Position numbers and translations under genes: made by a program | Notes under the pieces: generated by a model | Told to the model about the DNA's origin: nothing | Database searches by the model: none | The model's input: the letters and a program-made list of their open reading frames with translations, nothing else | Shown here: in pieces, positions 25,490 through 35,830 of the stretch | Layout of the letters: the number at the start of each line of letters is the position of its first letter | Numbering within the stretch: position 1 is the stretch's first letter | From: Branchiostoma lanceolatum | Lineage: Eukaryota; Chordata; Leptocardii; Amphioxiformes; Branchiostomatidae | Direction: 5' to 3' | DNA: 64,000 bases | Assembly: GCF_035083965.1 (NCBI RefSeq) | Contig: NC_089726.1 | Location: 11,351,501 to 11,415,500 of the forward strand

Positions 25490-26083
25490 TATATTACCAG
25501 CCATGTAATGCTGGACTCTATCGCTCGCGCTCTGAACTTTGCCCATCTAAATTTGATCAAGAGGTCAGTTCGGGTGATTGGCGGCGGTCCCTCCCCATAT
25601 GCGGCGGTCCACAGCGAACCCACACGTACGGCCCGGGACTGTTGTGTGGAGTTTACAAACAGAAGTCTAGTCGTACAGCTCTTTTTGCACAGCTCCAGAA
25701 GCCGCCTATCCTGCCAGCTTAGCTATACATGGAGGGAGTTTCATCGCTACAGAAGAAGTTGCTTTGGGTAAGTAACAGTCATGCACTTGTCTTCAGACAT
25801 TACTGACCCTTACTATTGTCTCCTATCACAGCACACTGTCTGTACCTGTGTTTTGTGAGCTATACTGACTATATATGTACTCTTCCTGCTCTAGTTAACA
25901 CAATACCTTGCTGCTATATCATATATACGCTAGCATGCTACTCTAGGTGTGTAGAATTCTATGTTCTATGTCAACATAGCGTGCCCTCTTGTGTTTATAT
26001 GCTCTACCCTATGCCACTGACCAAACGATGGAACCTGTTGTGCTGGGACTAGAGTCCGCCAAGAACAGACTTGTCCAGAACAT

Positions 26084-26416
26084 ATGTGGTCCCATTTCTA
26101 TGTTCTAATTCTATGCCTTGTCTTCTGTACGTTTCACCCTGTTTCTGGTGATCATTCTAACCTCACAATGCCACCCGTGAAACCAGCTTTAACGGCCCTT
26201 ATCTACGATTCCAAGTTCCAAATTCACTCGCATCTGTTGCACATAGAACGGGGTCATAGGTGGGAGACACTGTTCTATTCGCTCACCGTTCCGGCCTGCA
26301 TGACCTCGTCATTTGTTACGCCCAGGTATACCGATAGAAAAGTGGGGAATATGAGACGACTGGTCGTAATCACCGGACATAAACAGTACCAGCTGTCACG
26401 GGCAGGATCTAACTGA
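26084..26416 (+). CDS. Candidate small secreted protein, unrecognised
   Basis: 110-codon frame starting MWSHFYVLILCLVFCTFHPV followed by SG-DHSN, a textbook signal peptide with an N-glycosylation sequon (NLT) straight after the predicted cleavage. The rest has no motif I know and only two Cys outside the signal. No splice sites or polyadenylation signal tie it to a transcript, and chance signal-like frames occur in long non-coding DNA, so confidence is low. Confidence 0.25.
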   Translation: MWSHFYVLILCLVFCTFHPVSGDHSNLTMPPVKPALTALIYDSKFQIHSHLLHIERGHRWETLFYSLTVPACMTSSFVTPRYTDRKVGNMRRLVVITGHKQYQLSRAGSN

Positions 26417-26537
26417 GGTGGACAAGGAGGGCCCTGGAGTATAATTTAATTATTTGGCCTGGCGTACGGTTGACTTTTAGTGGGTCTCGGGGCTTGTTCA
26501 TTACCATCGCCGAGAAGGTTATGCAGAGGGTAGCGTT

Positions 26538-26542
<5 letters not shown>

Positions 26543-26621
<79 letters not shown>

Positions 26622-27430
26622 TGACCAGCATAACTCAAGAAGGCCTAGATGGATTGTTTTGATATTTGGTATGTTGGTAGGTCTTGATGAGACCTAGAAG
26701 TGATTAGATTTTGGGTCCCCTAGCAGCTTGTCACGGTACTGCAGCGGAACTTCCTGTTTTGATATCTCATGTTCTGGACATGCTATGGAACTGATTTTTG
26801 AGTGGTAGGTAGCTCTTTGGACAGAGAGTAAGTGCTATAGGTTTGGGCCCTCTGGCGGCTTTATTGGAACTGCTGGAGCAGGTTTTGCTTCAGACTTTGC
26901 ATAATTAATGAGGAAAGTTTGTACATCCGCCAAATTCCACGATAGGACTCTGAAACATGTGACACATGTAACTGGGGAAAAGAGAAATATTATTAGATAT
27001 CAACCATGCAAATGAAGACTTCGTTTGCAAAATTAATGAGGAAATACTGCTTCATGGATGGTCATGATATTTTGTATGTAGATAGCTTACGTGATGCTTC
27101 GTATCATTAGAGGATAATTATGAAAATCATATTCTAATTTGCATAATTAATGAGGCAATTTAAAAGACCCACTGTGTTCCATGATTTGACTATTCGAATA
27201 TATGACATTTGTAATTCAGGAAGAGAGGAACGTTGACAGATACTAGAAAATATGCAGATGTAGGCCTAATTTGCATAATTACTGAGAAACTACTATAATT
27301 CCATACTGGTACATTATGGCAATTTCATACTTGTGGCATTTGGAAGTTATGTGAATATGAACATCGTTGAATCAAATTATGTTTATAAGGACCACCTTTG
27401 CATAATTGATGAGAAACACTCCCAATACGT
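26543..27430 (-). repeat. Microsatellite-ended repeat family R1, copy 3, with GT run and degenerate internal repeats
   Basis: Starts with an uninterrupted GT run (about 26543-26618), followed by GATATTTGGTATGTTGGTAG, TTTGGGCCCTCTGGCGGC and GGAACTGCTGG blocks that match the reverse complement of 18240-18745. The distal half repeats a TTTGCATAATTAATGAGG-like motif near 26890, 27030, 27150, 27270 and 27397, about every 120-140 bases. A non-coding dispersed repeat of unknown class. Confidence 0.65.
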
Positions 27431-28059
27431 CAGTCACAAAGGTTAAGATCATTTAGCGAAGGTATGAGGTCGTGGAACTCTAGTTGTGATTTTGTAAGGG
27501 TGCGTAGGTAAACTTTGGTGTATCAAATAACAGAGACAGTGGAAAGGTGATGATAGTTAAGTGAAAATCTTATAAAATGAAGCGAAATATTCATTTATCA
27601 TAGAAGCCTTGGAATACGTAATTAAAGGCTTTGCCTCCAACTAGAAGGTCAAAATTTGGGTAAGATCTAGATCTGATATCTGATGAAACAGCCATGGAAT
27701 CATGAATATATGAACTACAATAATTCGGTGTTTTGCTGAAAAAATAACCCTATTTACATTGATTTAGATCGTTTTCTTCACTGCCAATTAAAGTACTCTA
27801 TGATGGACAAAGGCGGTCGATATCAAACCCTACAGCTTGATATTTATCCTTATCAGCATTTCATTTCAATTAAATACTAGTACATGTGTAGCTTTCTACC
27901 ACATTCACTTTCTTTACACACCACACTGCTGCCCTGCTCCATACGGATACGTAAAACATGGAAGTGCACTGTAGGTGGTTGGCTCTTTGAATGCGATAAC
28001 GTTGGATTTTATAACATGTGGTGTAACATGACGTTTTATTTGTTCTTTCTATTCACCAG
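27431..28059 (+). other. Upstream region/5' intron end of the sulfotransferase gene
   Basis: AT-rich, without recognised exons. It ends in a pyrimidine-rich tract and ATTCACCAG at 28051-28059, a good 3' splice site directly before the coding exon, suggesting an unseen 5' UTR exon upstream. Confidence 0.45.
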
Positions 28060-28085
28060 ATGTCCTGGGAGAACTAGTATCAACA

Positions 28086-29306
28086 ATGTCGCTGCCCGGA
28101 ACTAGACATTTTCTAGTATGTCTGCTCTCCATTGTAGTACTTTCAATCATATACTTCCAATTCCGCGTTCAACATTTGTGGGAATCAAAGGTGTCTGTTC
28201 CGTCAGCTCTCATCTTTCCGCAAGGAAGAACAGCCAATGAAATTAGCCCTCGGGTCAAACCATCCAATGAATGGCCACGTCTCAATAAGACAGCCAATCA
28301 AAAGAAGGGACCGAAACGGACGACTGTCTTCATCGTTACGCAGATGAGAAGCGGCTCCTCATTGGTTGGAGAGATCTTTAACGAGCACCCGAGATGTTTT
28401 TATTACTTCGAACCGCTCCACTCGGTGAGGTATTTCAAAGACCACGCCTACGACAACAAAGACATGCAGCTCAGAATGCTTGACGGTATATCGCGATGCG
28501 AGTTTGGGGGACTGGATAAGTTCCTAACCTATTACTTGGACACTAGAGCATCACACTTTATGGGGATGAGAAGTAGTAAGATGCTCCACAGACTGTGCCG
28601 GAAATACAACTCACCCAAGGGAAGAGCGTGCCCAATACCTCGTGACGTCATTGCAGACCGTGTAGGCGGGGTCTGTAGATCAGCAAACGTCACTGTCGTG
28701 AAAACTATTCGTGTGGATGACATCAGACTGTTTCGGGCTATGGCGGAGAGCGGGCAGCGAACAGGAAATGACGTCAAAATCCTCCATTTGGTCCGAGATC
28801 CCAGAGGAGTCACTGCGTCACGTCTGGCGCTAGAGTTCAAGGACGACTCGTCTTTTTCGGCCAGTAAAGTCAACGTTAGTAAAGTGCAAAATCTGTGTAC
28901 GTGGATGGTGAGGAACGCCCAGTTGAAGCACCAGGCGAAAGAATGGTTACAAGATAGGTATGCTTTAGTTAGGTTAGAAGATATCGCTATGTCGCCATTT
29001 CGTATGGTTCAGAAGCTGTACGCATTTGTTGGCATCCCACCTCACAAAGCTGTGTTTCGTTGGTTGAAAGACAACACCAATGTGACAAAGCGGATCAAAG
29101 ATCCTCATTCACCGCGGGGGAATTTAAAGGAGACCGCGAGCTCTTGGAGGGACAGACTTACACTGTCTGCTGTGGAGAACATTCAAGAGGTCTGCGGAGA
29201 CGCTATGAAACTGCTGGGTTACAAAATCGTCAAGGACAAAAGACAATTGCGTAATAATTCCATATCCCTTGTCAGAAAACTTGATGCGCCTGTCATCCAT
29301 ATCTGA
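28086..29306 (+). CDS. Carbohydrate sulfotransferase (CHST1/GlcNAc-Gal 6-O-sulfotransferase-like), complete
   Basis: 406 residues, a Golgi type II membrane enzyme that transfers sulfate from PAPS to a sugar hydroxyl on glycan chains. A short cytoplasmic N-terminus is followed by a signal anchor (about 9-26, VCLLSIVVLSIIYFQF) and a stem with NKT. The catalytic domain has the 5'-phosphosulfate loop TQMRSGSSLVGEIF (85-98), FYYFEPLH (105-112) and the 3'-phosphate motif HLVRDPRGVTASRLAL (234-249, with Arg 237 and Ser 245). The C-terminal part has a WRDRL segment and a CGDAMKLLGY end, as in CHST1-7. The whole coding region is in one exon, usual for this subfamily, behind a 3' splice site at 28059. 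ATG 28086 is the first Met before the anchor. The acceptor sugar cannot be told from the sequence. Confidence 0.93.
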   Translation: MSLPGTRHFLVCLLSIVVLSIIYFQFRVQHLWESKVSVPSALIFPQGRTANEISPRVKPSNEWPRLNKTANQKKGPKRTTVFIVTQMRSGSSLVGEIFNEHPRCFYYFEPLHSVRYFKDHAYDNKDMQLRMLDGISRCEFGGLDKFLTYYLDTRASHFMGMRSSKMLHRLCRKYNSPKGRACPIPRDVIADRVGGVCRSANVTVVKTIRVDDIRLFRAMAESGQRTGNDVKILHLVRDPRGVTASRLALEFKDDSSFSASKVNVSKVQNLCTWMVRNAQLKHQAKEWLQDRYALVRLEDIAMSPFRMVQKLYAFVGIPPHKAVFRWLKDNTNVTKRIKDPHSPRGNLKETASSWRDRLTLSAVENIQEVCGDAMKLLGYKIVKDKRQLRNNSISLVRKLDAPVIHI

Positions 29307-29562
29307 ACTATTTAAAAGATTACAATGTGTACATGTTTTGTTGTGTTGTGTTGTGTTGTGTAAAACAGAGGCAATACAGTATCCATGCTTGATCGAAACA
29401 TAGACTACCGATCTTGCTGTGTCTCATTTCTTGTTTTTGTTTTATTGAAATCAACTTGCATATCACATACCTGTGCGTCATAAGAAATACGTCGACAGTG
29501 TACAGTGGTGCTGCTTTCATTAGTCACAAACAGGAAGGTGCTTATTTATACATTGTCAATCA

Positions 29563-29568
29563 AATAAA
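29563..29568 (+). terminator. Polyadenylation signal of the sulfotransferase gene (candidate)
   Basis: AATAAA 257 bases after the stop codon, within CAAATAAACTTTAAATG. First canonical hexamer downstream, so a likely 3' end near 29585. Confidence 0.55.
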
Positions 29569-29716
29569 CTTTAAATGAAGTCATGCGTTGAAATGCATTG
29601 CTACTACTCATCAGACAAAAATGATATATCGTATTATCAGCTTTGAAATTCAAACACACAATAATATTTTTAGAGATGAATATATGAACTCTATCAACCA
29701 CGCAGAAATTGCCACT

Positions 29717-29850
29717 TGTAGATCGCCCGACGCTCGCCGAATTTCAAATTCGCCCGAGCGTCGACCGTATTTTTTGCTGAAAATCTGCCCCGTCACAAAA
29801 TAGAACGGGGCTCGGGCCACGGTGCTCGGGCGACGTCCGTCGAACACTAA
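29717..29850. repeat. GC-rich CGCCCGA repeat fragment
   Basis: Rich in GCCCGA/TCGGGC words (CGCCCGACGCTCGCCGAATT, GCTCGGGCGACG) in otherwise AT-rich flanks. Similar words recur at 34765-34860 and 35375-35830, pointing to one dispersed family sitting on both sides of the CACTA-like element. Confidence 0.45.
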
Positions 29851-30103
29851 TAATCATAAATCCCACATAAGACGGTACCATCTCTTGGACACAACGGACG
29901 AAGTCAGAATCAACTGACCTGCACTGCGCGAAATCTGGGATTTACCAAACTTACCATGGGTGTGTAAATTCCCGGTAAATGTGATATCTAACATTTACCC
30001 ACAAATACCACACATTTACCCGGTAAATATGTGTAAATATCAGGTAAATATTAGTATTGCAGTAAGTCATAGGGCCCTGCACAAGCCTGGGATAACCTCT
30101 TAC

Positions 30104-31160
30104 TGGTTAAGAGTCCCAGTTAAGAGTCCCAGTTAAAAGTCCCGGTTAAGGCAGGCAAAAGTCCCAGTTAAGAGTCTCAGTTAAGACAGACAAGGGTCCC
30201 AGTTAAGAGTCCCAGTTAAGACAGACAAGAGTCCCAGTTAAGAGTCCCAGTTAAGATAGGCAAGAGTCCCAGTTAAGAGTCCAGGTTAAGAGTCCCAGTT
30301 AAGGCAGGCAAAAGTCCCAGTTAAGAGTCCCAGTTAAGGCAGGCAAAAGTCCCAGTTAAGAGTCTCAGTTAAGACAGACAAGAGTCCCAGTTAAGAGTCC
30401 CAGTTAAGATAGGCAAGAGTCCCAGTTAAGAGTCCAGGTTAAGAGTCCCAGTTAAGACAGGCAAGAGTCCCAGTTAAGAGTCTCAGTTAAGACAGGCAAG
30501 AGTCCCAGTTAAGAGTCCCAGTTAAGATAGGCAAGAGTCCCAGTTAAGAGTCCAGGTTAAGAGTCCCAGTTAAGATAGGCAAGAGTCCCAGTTAAGAGTC
30601 TCAGTTCAGACAGGCAAGAGTCCCAGTTAAGAGTCCCAGTTAAGATATGCAAGAGTCCCAGTTAAGAGTCCAGGTTAAGAGTCCCAGTTAAGACAGGCAA
30701 GAGTCCCAGTTAAGAGTCTCAGTTAAGACAGGCAAGAGTCCCAGTTAAGAGTCTCAGTTCAGACAGGCAAGAGTCCCAGTTAAGAGTCCCAGTTAAGATA
30801 TGCAAGAGTCCCAGTTAAGAGTCCAGGTTAAGAGTCCCAGTTAAGACAGGCAAGAGTCCCAGTTAAGAGTCTCAGTTAAGACAGGCAAGAGTCCCAGTTA
30901 AGAGTCCCAGTTTAGGCAGGCAAAAGTCCCAGTTAAGAGTCCAGGTTAAGAGTCTCGGTTAAGAGTCTTGGTTAAGAGTCTCGGTTAAGAGTCTCGGTTA
31001 AGAGTCTCGGTTAAGAGTCTCGGTTAAGAGTCTCGGTTAAGAGTCTCGGTTAAGAGTCTCGGTTAAGAGACTCGGTTAAGAGTCTCGGTTAAGAGTCTCG
31101 GTTAAGAGTCTCGGTTAAGAGTCTCGGTTAAGAGTCTCGGTTAAGAGTCTCGGTTAAGAG
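30104..31160. repeat. Minisatellite of a 13-bp unit with higher-order structure
   Basis: Built from GAGTCCCAGTTAA, GAGTCTCAGTTAA and GAGTCCAGGTTAA units, joined into longer blocks by GACAGGCAA/GATAGGCAA spacers up to about 30945. The last 200 bases switch to a pure run of GAGTCTCGGTTAA with few variants. 13 is not a multiple of 3, so it cannot be a simple repeat protein. Confidence 0.95.
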
Positions 31161-32447
31161 TATAGCTGGACTTTGTTATATATTATCATAGTATTTTATA
31201 TCATACGCACGGAGGGGGGGGCAGTCGCCTAGACCACACGATGAGAGAGAACACTAAAACATTGAAGGCCTTTCTTGGGGGGCTTTTAGTAAGATCTTGG
31301 CAATTCGGAAACCAAGTGGTGAGTACAAACACTTCGTACAGATTAGAAAATGCTGTCTTTTTTAACAAAAGTAGTTTAAGTTATTGACACGGTATCGTCA
31401 GAAACACAAATGATTGAAAATTTCAATGTCTCCAACTTACTATAATTTTTAAGCTAACCTGATAAGAAAAGATGTAAAAATATGTTATAATATTTTGCAA
31501 CCTTCTCATGATTGGTATTAAACCAGACACGAATGCATGTTCACAATTGGAAAACAAGAATTACATTTTACTGTATTAATGAATGAGGAAGCTGAAATTT
31601 TCACAAATATTCATTTGTTTCTCACAATCTCATTTTGTTGTTGGTGACCTCGAATCAGCAGTGTTAAGTTAAATTCCCATAAGATTGTTGTATTACAGGC
31701 CTGACGTCTTCTTTCCTGAATATGTTATTCAGGTGTATTCAGCTACAGATGATTGGTCAATAATATTTCAGATTTCAGGTAGAAATCTAAGTCATATGTT
31801 TAAAGATATTTAAGGATCCCAGAGTTGTGGACAACTGTGTCATTCACTTATTGTGTCCCTTTTTAACAATATGTACCTGCAGTACGGCAGCAGTAGAGAC
31901 CTTCAAAAATGCAGCGCGGGTTGTGAGGAGGTTGGCTGGGAACATTGCTAGCAACTGACAGAAATGCAGCTGCTGAGTACCCAAAGTGCTGCTACAGGCT
32001 TCTACGGTAAGACTTAAGTACTGCATACTCATGATCAGAAGACAGAAACACATTCAGTGTACATGTATACATTTAGAATACAATACGGTATATTCCGTAT
32101 TGCACAACCAAGGGTGATGCGGAATACACCGTGTTGTATTTTATGTCATACCCACCCTAGAAAACACACGTTTCAATGCGAAATGCGCCAGAAGTTAAGA
32201 AAAGTTGGTGTCCTCGAACAAAAAATTGGCAATTCCAACACCCGAATCCAGTATTCCAATTTTCAACTGCGGCGCACTGAAAATTAGCACTAGATATTCT
32301 AATGAGGCCTGTGTGATAATCCACCTGTATAGAACGCTTTTTGCGGCCCAGGTATGACAAAGTATTTCATTATTGAAGCAGGCCGTCATGCTGAATATTG
32401 ATTGTCTCTCGTTGGTTGTTACTAGCAGCTGTTGTGATAATCTGATG
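31161..32447. other. Interior of the CACTA-like element, possible decayed exon
   Basis: No recognisable transposase. One exon-like segment on the plus strand at about 31879-31960 follows a pyrimidine tract and CCTGCAG. It reads VETFKNAARVVRRLAGNIAS and then a stop. It could be a terminal exon of an element gene, but no partner exon was found. Confidence 0.25.
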
Positions 32448-32553
32448 TTAGAGCTGTGTACCGGTACACTGTACCTATACAGTACAGGGTACAATCAATA
32501 AGGTACGGGTCCAAAATACCTGAACCCTGAAATTTGTTTAGGTACACAGCTCT
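32448..32553. mobile_element. hAT-type MITE nested in the CACTA-like element
   Basis: 106 bp beginning TTAGAGCTGTGTACCGGTAC and ending GGTACACAGCTCT, with an 8-bp direct repeat ATCTGATG on each side (32440-32447 and 32554-32561). An 8-bp duplication and short inverted ends are the hAT signature. Non-coding. Confidence 0.75.
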
Positions 32554-33582
32554 ATCTGATGGTACAAGGCATGACAGTGACTGTTGCAGAATTCCTGTTA
32601 TACCAGTGTGACATGATATTTCTTGATCATACTATATATATGTGTATTTTCTTTTTTTAGATTTTTCACTCTTTGCAGGGCAGATGTCCATTTGAATTAT
32701 GTTCAATGATACTTTGGTGTTCTTATCTAGGAACTGGCTCATTACAAGGACTCAATCTCTCACCAAGACGTCTAACATGCAGACACTGAGGGAGACAGCC
32801 TTGTCTACACCTTGCCCAGAGTGCATAGCAGCAGTGGACACAGAAGTGAATGGGAATAAAGAGAGGACACACGCAGCTCCACAGCATATAACACTTCAGT
32901 TAATGATGTGATGTACCATAGGTGTCCACTGTTTTGCCAGCCCATAAAGGATTACTTTCCTGGAATTCAATGTCTGTCTGGGGGTGGGGGGCAGACTAAG
33001 GGCCACTAAGACCTTCATAGCTTTAGTACAATATGTAGCAAATTGTGTTTCAGTCTATTTGCACTCTACAGCAGTTAATATTGCTCTGTTATTATAATGA
33101 TGCTGATCATGCATTTTACAATATGAATGAAATACATTGTACCTTAACTCTGATTTTACCAGCACTATCCCGCATATACAGGCCGACCCTGCACCAAAGT
33201 CTTGTATTTAAGATGTTTGGAATGTCGAAATGTTAAATTGTGAATTGATGTACGTGTAACATACAGATATGCTGAAAAAAATTTCCCAAACCTTTCTTTT
33301 ATCAAATAATGATGTCACTGATCATGTTGGCAAAACAGTGCATGCCCCACTGAATGTTGGCTACATATTTTACACGTCTAACATGTAATCGGGGGCCCGT
33401 GCCAGTTATGATTATCGTAGTAATGTCACTGTTTCTTTGCATAGTTATCAAGCTTTTAATCATACTAGCAAATATTGATGACATGATGTTATCAGAATTT
33501 TGCACAGAACTTATGATACAACATGTATTTATGTTTAAACATTCTCCTCTATGCAATTTCCAATTGCTGTGTTTGTCAGTAT

Positions 33583-33770
33583 CACTGCACGAAATGGCCT
33601 CGTATCCCGGCGTATACGTACAGGGATTCCTCCGGAAATATTCCATATCCCGGTGCGGATTTAGCGTATCCGTTAGTTTTAACGGATACGCTAAATCCGC
33701 ACCGGGATATGGGATTTCCGGAGGAATCCCTGTACGTATACGCCGGGATACGAGGCCATTTCGTGCAGTG
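33583..33770. mobile_element. 188-bp near-perfect hairpin with CACTA-like ends
   Basis: Arms 33583-33675 and 33680-33770 are complementary apart from a 2-base length difference near ATATTCC/GGGAT; the loop is four bases. Ends read CACTGCACGAAATGGCC and its complement, and TAT flanks both sides (33580-33582 and 33771-33773), a 3-bp duplication. The terminal 12 bases match the right end of the surrounding 29922-34605 element, so this looks like a minimal foldback derivative of the same family inserted into a larger relative. Confidence 0.8.
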
Positions 33771-34019
33771 TATTGTTAGATGTTAAGTGCCATTCATCAT
33801 AAATTATGCTTGTACGTGTCTTGTTTAGTTTATGTGTTTGTTAATACAGGACGATTGATCACATTCAGTGTCTGATCATTTTATAACCGGTAACACTGTA
33901 AATTTTATCTGCATACCCTTTAGAAAAGAAAATATTGCTGAGTTTTGTCCTTTACCCTGTCTTTGTGCTCCACAAACATGGGTAGATGTGGGTAATTCAG
34001 GGGAGTGTCAGAACGTGGT

Positions 34020-34590
34020 TGGTAAATGTACAGATAAATGTACAGGTGGTTAAATGCCGATAAGTATGAGATATAACGCAAATGATAAATCTCGGTAAAT
34101 TCATATTTACACTCCACGTAAAGGCGGGTAAACGCCAGTTACTGTGACTAATACCACGAATGGTAAATCTCGGTAAATGCATATCTACACAGTCCGTATA
34201 GGCGGGTAAATGACAGTAACTGTGACTAATACCAAGAATGGTAAATCTCGGTAAATGCATATTTACACAGTCCGTATAGGCGGGTAAATGACAGTTACTG
34301 TGACTAATACCAAGAATGGTAAATCTCGGTAAATGCATATTTACACCATCCGTATAGTCAGGTAAATGGCAGTAACTGTGACTAATACCACGAATGGTAA
34401 ATTTTGGTAAATGCAGCTTTACACGACCTGGGTAAATGTGGGTAAATTTAGGCAACCATTACCGGACTTACCATACCGGGTAAATGCCGGGTAAATCTGC
34501 ACCTTTACCAGCGGGTAAATGTCCGGTAAATAGCAGGTAAATGTAACCTTTACCAGACTTTACATCACATTTACCGTTACGGTAAATACC
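34020..34590. repeat. 78-bp tandem repeat and GGTAAAT subterminal array
   Basis: CTGTGACTA recurs at 34142, 34220, 34298 and 34376, a 78-base period, each unit carrying GGTAAATCTCGGTAAATGCA and GGCGGGTAAATGACAG. Further irregular GGTAAAT words follow to the element end. Because 78 is divisible by 3, the minus strand stays open for 152 codons with a 26-residue repeat; I read this as a by-product. Confidence 0.85.
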
Positions 34591-34764
34591 ACTTTTCGTG
34601 CAGTGCTGGTAACAAGCTCATATTCATTTGGACCAACTTTACTTTCTGAGTTGTGGCAAATCTGTAGGGCATGAGTGAAAATAATAACATGAACAGGAAT
34701 TTTGTTATAGACCAATCCAAATACTAGCGCAGGAGTCACAAAGTCAACAGATCAGTCGATTAAC

Positions 34765-34925
34765 CCCGATCCAAACGGAAATCGACCGAAGCTCGGGCGA
34801 ACGCCGCCCGAGCTTCGGCCGACCGTTGATAAGCCTACCGACGTCCTGCCGACGCCTGGGCGTGCCTTGGCAGACAAACATAGATCTATTGCCTCGGCAG
34901 ACAAACATAGATCTATTGCTCTATC
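34765..34925. repeat. GC-rich CGCCCGA repeat fragment and a short tandem duplication
   Basis: GAAGCTCGGGCGAACGCCGC and CCGAGCTTCGGCCGACCG form a partly self-complementary GC-rich patch to about 34862. It is followed by two tandem copies of a 26-base unit containing GGCAGACAAACATAGATCTA (34868-34920). Confidence 0.5.
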
Positions 34926-34995
34926 CCATATGATTGTTTGTAATCAAACTCATTTGTATGCACCAATTCGTTTGTATGTATGTATTCTGTCACTA

Positions 34996-35060
34996 TAGAT
35001 GTAGCAGACCTTACGAAAGTCGCTGTGCTTTTGTTGTGTCAATAAAGATCTTCTTTTACA
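34996..35060 (+). repeat. Repeat ending in an AATAAAGAT tail (copy shared with 54364-54425)
   Basis: TTACGAAAGTCGCTGTGC, then TTTTGTTGTGTCAATAAAGA matches ATTACGAAAGTCGCTGTAC and TTTGTTGTTTGAATAAAGAT near 54385-54421. A shared 3'-end-like sequence with a polyadenylation signal at two unrelated places suggests the 3' terminus of a retroelement. Confidence 0.5.
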
Positions 35061-35374
35061 ATGACTCAGTGGACTTTCAACTAGTCATTTTGTGGAGGAA
35101 AAACTCAGGAAGTCAAGTAAAGCCTCAAAAGTCATTCCCAGCTCATTAATATATAAATCGAAACATCCAATAACAAAAAAAGGAAGTATTGTCTTCTTTG
35201 TCCACATTTTACACATAATAAATTTTTATCAATGAAAATTTAACTTTGCAATTGAATTGTCTTTCATAAGAAAGGTTTGGCAGCATTCTTTGACAAGTTG
35301 ATATTAGTATTAGTTAATATTTCAGTATCATTTATCATCTAATGTTAAAAACATTTTATTTATAAACAAGAAGG

Positions 35375-35830
35375 AGTTCGGCCGTAGCCCGTCCAAGCGC
35401 CCATCGACACCAGTACAACGCTCGCCCGAAGCACGCCTTACTTTTCATGAGTCGGCCGGAACACTGACGACGGTCGTCCGATTATTGAACAAAGCCCGTG
35501 CGAGGCTCCCACGAGGCCGAAGAGTTCGGGCGACCTCCGACCAACCAAAAATCGGGTCTAAAATCTCGGATGCCCGCCCGAATATTGGCCGAGCGCTGAG
35601 CGTTGCTCGGGCGAGCTACGGGCAAACTGATGACGAGCTGTGCGAGTTCAAAAATCGTCGCCGAGGCCTCGCTGAATTTACGCGCAGTTTCCAGTGACAC
35701 GCGAACGTCGGCCGAGCTCTGAAAAATCGCCCGACGCCCGCGGAATTGCGAGGACGTCGGTCGTACTTTGGCCGAAAATCCCAATTTGGAGCTAGCTAGC
35801 TCGCCGACAAGTCGGCTGAGCTAAATTGTT
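35375..35830. repeat. GC-rich CGCCCGA repeat region
   Basis: About 450 bases strongly enriched in GCCCGA, TCGGCC and GGGCGA words, unlike the AT-rich flanks. Open frames on both strands follow from the composition. No protein motif seen. Confidence 0.5.

Larger units (their letters stand above)
29922..34605. mobile_element. CACTA/CMC-like DNA transposon derivative, 4.68 kb
   Basis: Left end CACTGCGCGAAAT and right end, read inward, CACTGCACGAAAA form inverted termini of the CACTR type. CTG flanks both sides (29919-29921 and 34606-34608), a 3-bp target duplication. Subterminal regions on both sides are packed with GGTAAAT/ATTTACC words (29945-30055 and 34020-34590), as CACTA elements have repetitive subterminal transposase sites. 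CACTR termini, a 3-bp duplication and subterminal repeats together support the CACTA-Mirage-Chapaev group. No transposase frame was recognised, so it is probably non-autonomous. It contains a minisatellite, a nested hAT MITE and a nested hairpin. Confidence 0.65.

Noticed and set aside
26446-26631. Histidine-Thr repeat frame
   Set aside because: Pure translation of the GT/CA microsatellite.
30104-31160. Regular short repeats with spacers resembling a CRISPR array
   Set aside because: Unit is 13 bp, spacers are themselves repeated and the genome is clearly animal; it is a minisatellite.
35482-35784. Overlapping frames of 70-100 codons on both strands
   Set aside because: Stop-poor because of the GC-rich CGCCCGA repeat; no protein motif.
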